Assembly: GCA_020631735.1 (NCBI GenBank)
Contig: CM036179.1
Coordinates: forward strand, 24,419,063 to 24,483,062
Length of the DNA stretch: 64,000 bases
Reading direction: 5' to 3'
Source of the DNA: Saccharum officinarum
Lineage: Eukaryota > Streptophyta > Magnoliopsida > Poales > Poaceae
Under the pieces are notes generated by a model. The model was given only the letters and a program-made list of their open reading frames with translations. It ran no database searches and had not been told where the DNA came from. This document shows positions 44,388-56,290 of the stretch, one piece after another; position 1 is the first letter of the stretch; every line of letters starts with the position of its first letter. The position numbers were made by a program, and so were the translations under genes.

Positions 44388-45001
44388 CTAAGCATCGTCC
44401 TCAGAGTCGGTGTCAAGGATCTCCCCGCCATCCTCATCACTAACAGGCTCTAACTCCTCATCTTCTTCTTCTTCTTGGCTCTTCTTCTGGTGCTTCTTCT
44501 GGTGCGGCATCTTGGGGCCATTGACCTCCACTTCATCATCATCTTCAGCCATGAAGATTCCCGAACCCATGTCCTCATCTGCGTTGATATTTCGAGGCAG
44601 CAGAGGATTTAGCTGGTTGTTCAGGCGGTGCACTTCTTCATGAAGATTGTCATTGTATTCTTCAGCATTCTCCAACTGTTGTTCGAGCTCAAACTGACGA
44701 GCTCTCAGAACGTTCTCCTCGTGCCAGGCTTCATCCCTCTGATTCATGACACGGACCAGCATGCGTTGACAGTTGCGATGTGCTACTGTCAATCTCTGGA
44801 CTGCAAGGGTTTCCTGGTCACGATCACGGATCACTTGCTCCAGTTGCTGACGCGCTGCATTCCTGGCAGCAGTCACTTCGCCAACTCAGCCCTCAGCCTT
44901 TCCACCTCAGTGGGCTCAGGGCGGGGCTCACGTGGAGCGAGCTGGTGACGAGGTGCCCTGCCTCCAGTGGACTTGCGAGCGGTCCTCTTGGTACGTGCCA
45001 T
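44388..45001 (-). pseudogene. Accessory ORF upstream of gag with histone H3-tail-like N-terminus (copy 1)
   Basis: The ATG at 44999-45001 opens M-ARTKRTARKSTGG, continuing RAPRHQLA. Against the H3 tail, 18 of 21 residues match; the changes are Q5R, K14R and K18H, while T3, K4, R8, K9, S10 and T11 are kept. There is no histone fold. Next comes a PREPRPEP hinge, then a heptad-rich, probably coiled-coil region (VERLRAELA; LEQVIRDRDQETLAVQRL; FELEQQLENAEEYNDNLHEEVHRLNNQL), then an acidic tail ending DEDGGEILDTDSEDDA. A one-base deletion after RAELA introduces a stop; the second frame resumes at about 44876. The ORF lies between PBS and gag, same strand. Function unknown; chromatin mimicry is inference. 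Confidence 0.8.
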
Positions 45002-45753
45002 CTGTAGCAACAAGATACGACTGAAAGTGAGGATCATTTAGGGATACGAAATTTAATTTAGTCGGGACTATTGAAATTTTTAAGGAGGGAGTAAATGATA
45101 TGTATGATATAATTAAACATGATGCATGCACGTTCCGTACGCCCTCTCACCTTAGTAGAAACCTAAAGTTCTAACGCTAGGCGGTGGCATACATACGTTC
45201 TCTCATATAAGCGAAACTATCGGTCTACTCGTTACGCTGTTAGTGTACCTGTAGAAAATCTCATTTCAGCCCAACAGTTTCCCAATATATGCACACAAGA
45301 AAGCAGTAATTTAAATACTTTCATATACACATCCCCTAATGTATATACTTCAGTATCAAAGCTACCCGATATAAAGGTTCCCACAATTAAGTGCTTACAT
45401 AATTACACGGTTTAAACATGTAAGTATGCAAGTCACCAAAACTACTCTCCCCTAGATCGCCGGTTGGACGATCATGCTCTCACAACTCACACTTACCAGA
45501 GCGTCGAGGCAATGATCCATACATTACCACCCAAGTGGATGGCATCCATACAATATCACGCCGTATGGACGACGAAACAAAAACAAACAAGGCCCCAAGT
45601 TAGTCTTTATAATAAGCCACCTAAGAGTCCTTATTTGGCTAAGGGATGTGATCACTGGCATACCTATGAAAATAATTTTTAGAGTTTTAACCTTTTCATA
45701 ATCAAATACTTTTGTTTTTAAATACTCGTACGATGTGTTTAATGTTGAATTAT
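45002..45753 (-). other. Tekay-type element leader (copy 1)
   Basis: Untranslated leader between PBS and accessory ORF. The minus-strand sequence has no long open frame with a domain. It is nearly the same as 48831-49589. Confidence 0.55.
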
Positions 45754-45765
45754 GCTCCGGTACCA
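45754..45765 (-). promoter_or_regulatory. Primer-binding site of the Tekay-type element (copy 1)
   Basis: The minus strand reads TGGTACCGGAGC two bases inside the LTR border. It resembles TGGTATCAGAGC, the initiator-Met tRNA complement used by chromoviruses, with two mismatches. A second copy lies at 49590-49601. Confidence 0.65.
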
Positions 45766-45767
45766 GC

Positions 45768-45903
45768 TGTAACAGAACCGACCAAATTATAAGAGCACAA
45801 GTACAAAACAAGCACCGAAGCGCTCAAATTTTCGACTTGAGCCATATAATCCCGGTAGTCAATTGAAACCGAAGGGATTTCAAACCAACTTGCTTACAAA
45901 ACA
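45768..45903 (-). repeat. LTR fragment cut off by the gap
   Basis: 136 bp matching the start (plus-strand view) of the right LTR (49604-49743). It shows several missing bases within short runs and stops at the Ns. Confidence 0.88.
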
Positions 45904-46003
45904 NNNNNNNNNNNNNNNNNNNNNNNNNNNNNNNNNNNNNNNNNNNNNNNNNNNNNNNNNNNNNNNNNNNNNNNNNNNNNNNNNNNNNNNNNNNNNNNNN
46001 NNN
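45904..46003. other. Assembly gap of exactly 100 N
   Basis: The uniform length of 100 is a common scaffolding placeholder of unknown true size. The sequence on both sides is unusually rich in single-base deletions. Confidence 0.97.
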
Positions 46004-49000
46004 TTCCACATCCCGATCCAGAGGGAGTCCCGGCAATTCATCGGAAAAACGTCTGGAAACTCATTCACTACAGGAATTTCAGCCAACGCCTTTCTTGCAC
46101 AGCATGAACTTCCCCAGAACAAATCAACTTTTCTGGGGAGTTGTACCAGAAAACCCTTTTGATCTGTAGGATCTCTGAGCATAACTACCCGAGTGGATGT
46201 ACAATGAGTACCCCATTCTGACTCATCCAATTCATGCCCAGAATAACATCTATGCCTAAGCCCGGCAAAACCACTAAGGCAAGCGAGTACTTTCGCCCTT
46301 CTATCTCAAGCTCAAGATTCCCCACTACTTTATTTGTGAAATATTCCCACTTGCTGCGCTAATACAATAACCCCACCTCAATAGTATGCAATTTATGTGC
46401 AAACTTTGATGCAAACTTAGGACTGATAAAGGAATGCGAAGCACCTGAATCAAAAAGTACCACTGCAGGATGTTGGTCAACTAGGAACTTACCAACAGTG
46501 ACAACCTCACCAGATGGGATTTCCTCAATACTGTTAATTGAGCATGCCCTTGACGGCCACCTTGGTTAACATCTCTTAGGGTAAGGACAGTTCCTGACCA
46601 ATGGCCTGGCTTGTTGCAGTTCCAGCAAGGCATGTTGCTAGGAGGAACACTGGAGCTGCTTGGCTCGAATTACCCTTTGGTAGAGCCACTGTATATGCCT
46701 TGCGAAACCCAGTCTTCACTGGCGCCTTCTTTTGCGGAGGACGGAATTAGCACTTGTGGTAGGAGGCGAGGAGGAGCCCTCGGGGCAGCTAGAGCTCGAG
46801 ACTGTGAAGCACCTGCCTCAAGTGCCCTCTTGCGGCTCTTAGAACAGCATAGATAGAATTATTGTTTCTTGAGTCAGAGCATCACTGATAAATTCATTGA
46901 AAGTAGTGCACTTGCTAGTGCCATAGTCTTCATTAGCTTTGGGCCGAGGCCTCTTTTAAAGCTAGCAATTTCTTGAAATCGGTATCCACAAACTCTATGG
47001 CATACCTTGCCAGGTTGTTGAAAGATTGTAGATATTCAGTCAAGCTTTTATTGCCCTGCGACAGCCTCATAAATATTGTGTGTTTGATAGCCATAAGACC
47101 TGGTGGAATATAGTCCCACGGAATGCGGCTTGAACTGGTCCCAAGCAATCGGGACATTTGCAAGCAGTGTGGAACGATAGTGGCTCCACCAAATACCCGC
47201 TGGACATGCAGTTGGTGAGAAGCATATTCAGTCTTTAGCTCATCAGTCAAGCGAAGCAGACGAAACTTTTGTTCAATAGTATTCAACCACTCATCGGCTT
47301 GCAGTGGTTCCTCCGCCTCCTTAAAGAGTGGGGCTTAGTATCAAGAAAGTCCTTGAAATCACTGTACTGATTGGGTTCTGGCCCTGGCGGCCATGACGAG
47401 CCTCCCGTTGGCAAGCTGGCGCATAGCATCTGCCAGCATGCGCTGCCCTTCGACCACGTCTGCATCAGATCAGCCAGGGTAGGTGGTGGCGGAGGGGTGG
47501 CTATTCCTCATCCTCATTACCACGACCCCGACGGAGATTGTACGACATCTGCAAAATGCATAGCCAATGAGCACTGACGATGTGGGAAGTTTGTAGATGA
47601 ATTATTGTAAATATGTCAAACTGACTTCATGAAATAGACTTCTCAAAAATAATCATGGCACAATAATTATCATCACAACGCACAATCCATTCAAGCGCAT
47701 CAAGTGACGAAATCAGGCGAGGGAATCCGACAAGATGTACTTTGATAAAGGCTCACTCACAAGGAGCACAGCAGTTACTGAACCGTTTACGTTAAAATCT
47801 ACGTGATTTTTGACCTTTCGCCAGGTACTTGGATTCGATCTCAAAGTTTTTAGTTGACTGAGAAAGGCTACTTCAAACTGACCACAAAGAGACTTCTCAA
47901 CGGTAGAGCTCCATGGTGGATCATGACTAGCCACCTCGATACCAGCGCGTGCCAAGCAGCACAGCCTTATGTCGCGCGCCATAGGAGGCCCTTGGTTTCG
48001 TCGCGGCACCGAAGAGTGCTAATCGTGACATCATCATCGAACGCAACACAATAAGACATTCAATTGCGATCGAAATTAACAGGTTCCAATAAACATCTAG
48101 GAAACATAGGGTTCAACCTTACATCCCAAAAGTTAAGTTATTACAAAGCTTCACTCCAACACAGGGAGGGCACAAAAGACGATTCTAACATCGTAGCTAT
48201 GCGATGACTACTCTAAGCATCGTCCTCAGAGTCAGTGTCAAGGATCTCCCTGCCATCCTCGTCGCTAACAGGCTCTAACTCCTCGTCTTCTTCTTCTTCT
48301 TTTGGCTCTTCTTCTGGTGCTTCTTCTGGTGCGGCATCTTGGGGCCCATTGACCTCCACTTCATCATCCTCTTCAGCCATGATGATTCCCAAACCCATGT
48401 CCTCATCTGCGTTGATATTTCGAGGCAGCAGAGGATTTAGCTGGTTGTTCAGGCGGTGCACTTCTTCATGAAGATTGTCATTGTATTCTTCAGCATTCTC
48501 CAACTGTTGTTCGAGCTCAAACTGATGAGCTCTCAGAACGTTCTCCTTGTGCCAGGCTTCATCCCTCTAATTTATGACATGGACCAGCATGCGTTGACAG
48601 TTGCGATGTGCTACTGTCAATCTCTGGACTACAGGTGTTTCCTGGTCACGATCACGGATCACTTGCTCTAGTTGCTGACGCGCTGCATTCCTGGCAGCAG
48701 TCACTTCTGCCAACTCAGCCCTCAGCCTGTCCACCTCAGTGGGCTCGGGGCGGGGCTCACGTGGAGCGAGCTGGTGACGAGGTGCCCTGCCTCCAGTAGA
48801 CTTATGAGCGGTCCTCTTGGTACGTGCCATCTGTAGCAACAAGATACGACTGAAAGTGAGGATCATTTAGGGGATACGAAATTTAATTTAGTCGGGACTA
48901 TTGAAATTTTTAAGGAGGGAGTAAATGATATGTATGAGGTAATTAAACATGATGCATGCATGTTCCGTACACCCTCTCACCTTAGTAGAAACCTAAAGTT

Positions 49001-49603
49001 CTAACGCTAGGCGGTGGCATACATACGTTCTCTCATATAAGCGAAACTATCGGTCTACTCGTTACGCTGTTAGTGTACCTGCAGAAAAATCTCATTTCAG
49101 CCCAACAGTTTTCCAATATATGCACACAAGAAAGCAGTAATTTAAATACTTTCATATACACATCCCCTGATGTATATACTTCAGTATCAAAGCTACCCGA
49201 TATAAAGGTTCCCATAATTAAGTGCTTACATAATTATCCGGTTTAAACATGTAAGTATGCAAGTCACCAAAAACTACTCTTCCCTAGATCGCCGGTTGGA
49301 CGATCATGCTCTCACAACTCACACTTACCAGAGCGTCGAGGCAATTGATCCATACATTACCACCCAAGTGGATGGCATCCATACAATATCACGCCGTATG
49401 GACGACGAAACAAAAACAAACAAGGCCCCCAAGTTAGTCTTTATAATAAGCCACCTAAGAGTCCTTATTTAGGCTAAGGGATGTGATCTCTGGCATACCT
49501 ATGAAAATAGTTTTTAGAGTTTTAACCCTTTTCATAATCAAATACTTTTGTTTTTAAATACTCGTACGATGTGTTTAATGTTGAATTATGCTCCGGTACC
49601 AGC
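46004..49603 (-). repeat. Second copy of Tekay-type internal sequence (matches 42162-45767)
   Basis: 3600 bp corresponding to 3606 bp left of the gap: start of pol, protease, gag, accessory ORF, leader and PBS (49590-49601). Differences are mostly single-base deletions near the gap. From about 47700 rightwards there are also scattered substitutions. Gag frames are broken (46933-47286 and 47283-47465 hold parts of the capsid). Confidence 0.9.
48213..48830 (-). pseudogene. Accessory ORF with histone H3-tail-like N-terminus (copy 2)
   Basis: The ATG at 48828-48830 opens M-ARTKRTAHKSTGG, then RAPRHQLA. It is the same protein as copy 1 but with R8 changed to His. Copy 1's frameshift is absent, so the frame runs through VDRLRAELAEVTAARN to NCQRMLVHVIN. 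There a TAG (48567-48569) replaces the CAG of copy 1. Downstream, the same coiled-coil region and acidic tail follow, with an extra acidic EEAPEEEPKEEEEDEE stretch in frame here. The two copies break at different places, so their common parent was probably open throughout (about 200 residues). Confidence 0.8.
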
Positions 49604-52600
49604 TGTAACAGAACCGACCAAATTATAAGAGCACAAGTACAAAAACAAGCACCGAAGCGCTCAAATTTTCGAACTTGAGCCCATATAATCCCGGTAGTCA
49701 ATTGAAACCACGAAGGATTTCAAACCAACTTGCTTACAACCAAGATCGCATCATTCAACATACAACATCATACGTTACATTTCGCAAGTAGTTCCGAAAT
49801 AAGTTTACACACACGGAGTCGCAGTTATTACAAACCAAGTTTATAAAGTAGCGGAAGCAAACACACGCCAGTTGTTTAACTACTGCCAGTCTTGTTGATC
49901 AACAACCCGCAAAAGCATCAGGAAAGTACATAAAAGATAATCACGCCCAAGTGATCTAGTCTTCGTCACCCGCAGGGTGGAGACAATTTTTGCAGAAGCC
50001 TTGGTAGAGCATATCATCTGCAACAGGAGAGAATAAACCCTGAGTACTGGAATGTACTCAGCTAGACTTACCCGTCAAAAACCAGAAATAAGATGACACC
50101 AAGGATTATGCAAGGCTTACACAAGAGGCTAGCTGACATCACATTTTTGCATAAAGGCATAAGTAATTGAGACTCTTATAACCTGTACTAGCAGTTATTT
50201 TTAGCATTTACCTGTCATCTATCTTAGCACCTGTACTAAACATGCACTTGATTATAATAAAACAATTATCATCATTATATCCAGAGCAGGTATGAATTGT
50301 GGCAACATTGTATCATTCCCTTAACCACCAGTTCATTTAATGAGATCTACGTTGCCGCTGCTCAAGTCAAGTGCTCACTAACCGAGAGCGACGGTGATTC
50401 GAATCGAATTCCTATCCAGCTGGAGGGGTATTTCTAACACTCACCGAGTCACGCCTGGCGAGGGCTGCTCAGGTCATCTTTTGTACAGTTCAGGAATCGC
50501 GGGCCCGAATAATGTTGCGTCCCCAAGGGCGACACTCTGCCAGGTGCTAGGGACTCTAACCCCCCTGGTCTCACGCCAATGTCCCCAAGCACATCCTTTC
50601 TCTCCTCCAAGATACAACCTACCATTCGATTCCCGGCCTGAACCATACTACTCGACTTCGCGGTCGGAACGGCTTATCCGGCCAACTAAGTGTTATACTG
50701 CGTTCAACATGACTCAAGGACGTACAGCGAATCGGTCCTTAAACGACTCAGACGGGCATAGCTCCACACCCAAGACGTGTAGTGTCTTGCGGCTGTACTA
50801 TCGAACTCCCGCCCGGTCTCAATTTCATTTTTAAAGCATGTTTCCATCCACGATAGCCATAAAGCCACTCATGACTCCTTCCTACATCTCGCGGATGACC
50901 AGAAATCACCTGACTTCTACCGTACTAAGCAGGGCTAAGCATAGACACGTGCCTAAACCTAATATAGGAGTAAGTACGATATCTGGACAAGGACAAGTAT
51001 AATGCAACAATTGTTTTCATACAACTCCTACAACTTAATGCAGTAAACAATTAAAAGTACTCAAGATTAATTTATAAAACAGTAGGTTCAGCATGCACTG
51101 GGGCTTGCCTTTCAGAAAGGTCGAAGGCCGGTGGTCAGGACACTCAGGCAAGTCTTCAGCGGCGTCTCCTCCGCCGACTGGTTCCGCTGGCTCCTCTGGC
51201 TGGTCCTGGATTTTCTCCGGAATCACTGGCTCAAACTCGAGGAGTGTTATCCCCTCCGGAACACCTATTTCATGAGTGCACAATAAATATCATGGGTGCA
51301 TAATGGTGCAATATGCTCGAGATGAAATGCATTTCAGAAATAAAAACAATAATCTAATCAAGTCACTTTATCAGTATGTGCAAATCTCTTCTCCGGTGGA
51401 GAAGTACTTACCTAAGCTACTCAACCTAAGATACAGTTGTTCCTCTTCGGTTAAGGCCCTAACACCTAACAACACAAGAGTAATATTACTTAGGTTACCA
51501 CAGTAAGACATTCTAGACTGTCACTTTAAACAGCAAAAAAATCCCAAACTACTAAGCCAATTGCTCCCAAATTTTGACACAAGCTAGTTTATCAAGTTTA
51601 CTACAACTTTGATATTTACAAGTTTTCCAGCAAACACTTTTATCAAAGGCCAAACCCAAAGATACTACCAGCTGTCCAGAAAAACCTAGAATTGCAAAGA
51701 TTAAATATTTATTTACGTGGCAAACATCCTTTAAGATCAAACTAATATTACCAAAAGTTCACATAGGTCACAAAAACACCATAAAGTAAGGTGTGCCCAC
51801 CTAGAATATTTATTTACACCCATTTCTTAATTTATTTAAGTAATTAAGTGGAATTTTAAACATATATGTAAACTGCCCCTAAAATTCTACAAAAATTACA
51901 GGAGACTCTATAAACCAAAACGAGACCACTGTAAAAATTTGAACTAAATTTATTTACAGAAACTCCCTAAACAAAATTCACAAGCCCAAAAGGCTAATTT
52001 TTGTATAATTAACAAATCATATTAAAAAGTGTCAAACAACATATTTCCTATTTTTCTTAGACACTTTAAGGTACCAAGACATTGTCCAAAAATTTATAAG
52101 AACATTGCACATGTAGAAAAATTACTAAAATTCATTAAAGTATTTCCTAAAATAACAAGATAGCATTATAACTTGAAAAGTACTTAAGCACTACTACCCA
52201 AATTTTTACCAAAGCTAGAGCAAGTATAAATTAGCCTACCCACCAAATTTCATAATTTTTGGAACACTGAAACTCAAGATATGATTTAAACAAGTATGCA
52301 TGCAATCTAAAACACATTTCAAAAACCTATTTAAATCTCCCAGAAACTAAACATCACATAACCAACTCATATTTTTCTAAAATACTACACATCATGTAGA
52401 TCCTAACAAAATTTATCTCATAATTTTTGGGCAAGTAAAACCCTAGATATACATTTTCCAAATCTTATCTAAAACTGTGACAGAATAAATAAAAATGAAA
52501 TAAATCTTATTTGTTACTGGGCCGGCCCGGGAAAAGACGCGGCCCACGGCGCGCGCGCGGCCTGCTCGGGCTCCTGCCCGCGCGCGACACCTGACAGGTG

Positions 52601-54384
52601 GCCCCCGCGTGTCGGTGAAAGGGAACAGGGACGCGGCGGCAGTGAGCTCCGACGAGAAATCCCTCGCCGCCGGTGGCTCCTCCGACCGATCCAAGTGCAC
52701 CGGCATCTTGCCCAAACCCAACCGCACCGAGGCTACCACTTTTCCCCAAAGTTGATGCACCACCGCACCCAGACCGACGGCAATGGCGGACGGCCGCGGT
52801 GCCTGGCGGTACACCGGCGTGTCCCGGCCGTCGCACGACCTACCGAAGGGCGCATCACCTTCCTGGACTCCTAGCGGATCTAACGAGATCACTCCCACAG
52901 ACGGGGGTGGAGCGGAACCGCTTGACCGCGTGAGCACCTGGCCGGCGTTCATGGCGCGGCCGTGCACGGTCTCGTTCCGTCAAGGCTGTCCCGATACTGG
53001 CGGTAACATCTTCATCCTAGCATCTACACGTGACAGGGAGGGGGAAACGTGGGTGAAGGCAGACGAAGAACTACGGTGTGGTGCTGGCCACAGTGACTCG
53101 CACATGGCGGAGCTCCGGTGAGCTTCGGTGAGCGGGCGGAAACGGCAATGCGGCTCACCTTGGGCTCAAACCAACCTAGCGACGGGTCGAGGAGGTGTAG
53201 GACGGGGAGGCGGAGGGATGGACGTGGTTCGGCGAGCGGTGGTGAGTGCGCGAGCTCGGAGATGGCTATGGCGGCACTGGCATCCCGGTTTCCGCCTCGG
53301 TGAGCCCGACCAGAGTGAGAGGTGAATGGGGATGGCGAGCGCGAGTGAGTGTGAGGCGTGGTGTCGGCTCGGTCTTCACCTCCGCGCCTGGACTCGCGAC
53401 GTGGAGACGCTGGCAGAGCGCGGGCGCCACGCGGCAGCACCGTTCTGCCCGGTCGCCACGACACCGCCTCCGTCTGGACTCTGAACTCGACGGCTTCGGT
53501 GTCCATCAACCGACTGACGGCCAAAGTTCAACCGATCACCGTTCCCAATCTAGCCAGAGTTAGTGATAAGTGTTAACAGCAACTTTGTAGAGCTATGTGA
53601 GGGCAACAAAATTGTCAATTGGAACTTAGACTGGTTCGGCCTAGATTTGAAACTACCGAGCTCTAAAGTGGGGTACCCGAAAACTGAACTGAGTTTCAGT
53701 CAACTATGCCGACTGAACCCTATTTTTAAAGCACCATATCTCCTAAACCATTTAGAACCAGGTGATGGTGATGTTGACAATGTTGTAGAGCTACACAAGG
53801 ACTACAAGTTTGTCAATATGAGTGGAAGCTGGTTTGGTTTGGTTTGCAAACTACAAGCTTCCAAAGTAGGTCACAGTAAAACTGGAGGGACACTTTTGAG
53901 ACTTAGAAAAATTCTAAGTGTTGAGACAGCCCCTCTAGCTGACTTGTGGGCCATTTTTGAGCATGTTCTGGCCAGTTTCATGAGATGGTCATATTGAGAC
54001 TTTTGTTCCCCATAAAATTCCCTACAACTTTGCTTAAGGGTGCTCCTCCATGCAAGGTCTCTAAACTAGACTTTTTAATTGGTCAAACTAGAGCATTCTA
54101 GGGCTAAATGCTGGTCAACTACACCTTGGAGGGCATTTTGGTGATTTTGGTCAACATGAACCTTGCTCCATGAGTGACCCTAAGTATAACTAAGATGTTG
54201 TGAGATATAATTGGCTACTCTACCCTTTAGTTACACCAACTCTCTAGTGCCACATGATGTGAGCCAAACAAAACTTTAAAAACAAATCACATTTGTTGCA
54301 ACCATATGAAATAACATGAAATGATGCATGCTTATGCTCATGTAATTCAATACAATTATGGAGCTAAACACCTGAGGTGTTACA
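49604..54384 (-). repeat. 5' LTR of the Tekay-type element (4781 bp)
   Basis: It matches the left LTR throughout with scattered substitutions. It lacks the 192-bp segment between ATTCTGGAC repeats and has a short extra block near 50568-50597. The GC-rich core lies at about 52520-53560. Confidence 0.92.
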
Positions 54385-54490
54385 CCTTTAATCCCCATCT
54401 GTCTCCGATTCTGATCATCGCTGCTCGCCGGAGAGCTGAGTAATTGCCACTGCACTGGCAGCACTGAACAACTGAAAGGAGGGGAGGCTG

Positions 54491-55690
54491 ATGAGCCGTG
54501 TAAGCTCACTGTCAAGTCTGGTGATGGACTTCTCCATGGGAGGTGCGGTGACCATGGTGGCCAAGACGGGGGCCATGCCAGCAGAATGTATCAAGCTGCT
54601 GCTCCTGAAGACCAGAACTAGGATGAGATATTGTGGCTGGTGGCCCTCACGTACTCATACAATGGCATCACGACACATTCACCCACATCCTCCGCAAGGA
54701 GGGTGCACCTTCAACCAGGTCAGCGTCATCCGCTACTTCCCACCCAGGTACGGTCTCCTTTTCTTTTCCCTGTGTAGAGTCATTGCTTGGTTCGCCTTGA
54801 TGCATTGTCTTCTGTTCCTGCCAACCTCCTTATGAATTTGATGCCAAGTGTTAATCGAATACTCTGCTCATAAAATTAACTAGCAATCGATACTATGCAT
54901 AGACATTGCAGCACCAGAGGAGAACTTCTACTTCCTGCACCCACATGCTTGTTATGGCCTGATTTCTCACAATTCCATTATATCACAGAAAACAAAAACA
55001 ATGTCACAACTCTTGAAGTATTGTCTGGCTGGTTCCTCCATCCTCTCATTTCCATGAATGTTATGTGCATCCTGAAAGCAAAATTCTTAAAACTAATACT
55101 TGGAATTTGGAAATCGCAATAGCTTGGGATGGTAATCTGACTGGTCATGTACTTGCACGTTTATGGAGTGGTCCTCTTTATATAGTTATATATACACTTC
55201 ACATCTGCATTGCACTACAATGTAGTGAATCTTCATAGATCAAACTAAACTATGCCAAGTTTTTAGGGCATACTTATTTTCATTGATGACATAAGAAAGA
55301 CCAGACTTTGGTCCATCTGTTTTTATGCACCTTACTTGAATTGAAAGGCATAAAATTTCTGTGAAAAGAGCAATCCTCCAACTTATGCAGGTTATGCAGT
55401 TGAACTATATGGCAGCTATCTTTACATACAATTGTTCTAGCTGTGTTATCGGACACAATTAAATAAATATGTGCTTCTGTTTCCTGCAGTTCTGTAACTC
55501 TACTCAATGTCAGCATTATCAAACATGGACCTAGAAACATGTATACACAGTCAACTCTTTGAGTGATGGATGATTTTTTTTTTGACAAAGATTCAAGATC
55601 TGAGTCATGAAGCGTGACTACATGTTGATGCTAATGTTGGTGTGGTTATTGGGGCAACTGTATCCTATCAATGTGAAATTTAAATTATAG
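54491..55690 (+). pseudogene. Decayed partial copy of the ER-ANT1-like gene (exon 1, intron 1, 3' UTR)
   Basis: The frame from 54491 includes FSMGGAVTMVAKTGAMPAECIKLLLLK, matching residues 27-53 of the gene at 31557, with the carrier signature PxExxK kept. It then shifts frame through the [10 protein letters not shown] region and returns at VSVIRYFP, followed by the exon 1 donor (CCCAGGTACGG). Intron 1 similarity runs to about 55500 (AATCCTCCAACTTATGCAGG and GAACTATATGGCAGCTATC are shared). Exons 2 and 3 are missing; the sequence continues with 3' UTR similarity at about 55630-55680. It is a truncated gene duplicate, not a retrocopy, since the intron is kept. Confidence 0.85.
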
Positions 55691-56290
55691 TTAAGAGAAA
55701 AAGGTGGGATGTGAATAGTACACTTGGAATTTCTTTGTTGAATCGTATTCTTCCCTCTCTGCAGTGAATTAGATCCAATAAGTACTTGTATATTATCTTG
55801 ACATTTGGTGGGAAGGCAGTTGGCCGCTCATGACATAAGAGGTGTGTGTGCAATTGAAAATTGTTAGCTGATTCCTTCATGAGTCATGGCGATCAGCATA
55901 AGAGAGCCGTAAATTCCTCTTTCATAGTCCTCAGTCAGCAGCATTGCTCCTCACCAGCTACCCCTAGGATTTAACTGCTTTACCCGAGTACACGGTTGCC
56001 ACCACTTCATGCATATGTACAAACAAATTTGTGTTGATTGTTGTCCCACAGCGGTTTTGTTATACGGTCTTAAAAGTCTTCTTTGCAGAACAATCCTTTT
56101 CACTCAACACATCTCTTAGTGTTTGTTTCCTATGCATTTTGATAGTAATGGATCTTTTAATAGCATGTATCATATGTTCCTGCTTCATGTCATGTTCTTT
56201 GCAGAACAATCCATGTCACTTTTATACCTCTTAATTGTTTCTTTCCTTATGCTTTTTATCGATAATGGATATTACAATCAATCACCTTAA
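55691..56290. repeat. Intergenic sequence with a 116-bp tandem duplication
   Basis: CTTTGCAGAACAATCC occurs at 56081 and 56197, followed in both cases by similar text (TTTGTTTCC or TTGTTTCTTTCC, and GATA(A)TGGAT). No gene is seen. Confidence 0.5.

Larger units (their letters stand above)
34379..54384 (-). mobile_element. Tekay-type (chromovirus) Ty3/Gypsy element with about 5-kb LTRs, interrupted by an assembly gap
   Basis: Left end TGTAACAGAACC, right end GGTGTTACA. Flanks ACTTT (34374-34378) and CCTTT (54385-54389) are an imperfect 5-bp duplication. The element reads right to left: 5' LTR (49604-54384), PBS, leader with an H3-tail-like ORF, gag, protease, RT, RNase H, integrase with chromodomain, PPT, 3' LTR (34379-39332). 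The internal region appears once complete (39333-45767) and once partially (46004-49603), with 100 Ns and 136 bp of LTR between. The annotated length is therefore probably inflated, or this is a three-LTR tandem array. Frames are broken by many single-base indels. Confidence 0.88.

Noticed and set aside
44940..45001. A genuine histone H3 gene
   Set aside because: Only the first 21 or so tail residues match. The sequence then diverges completely into a coiled coil and acidic tail, with no histone fold, and it lies in the leader of a retroelement in two copies.
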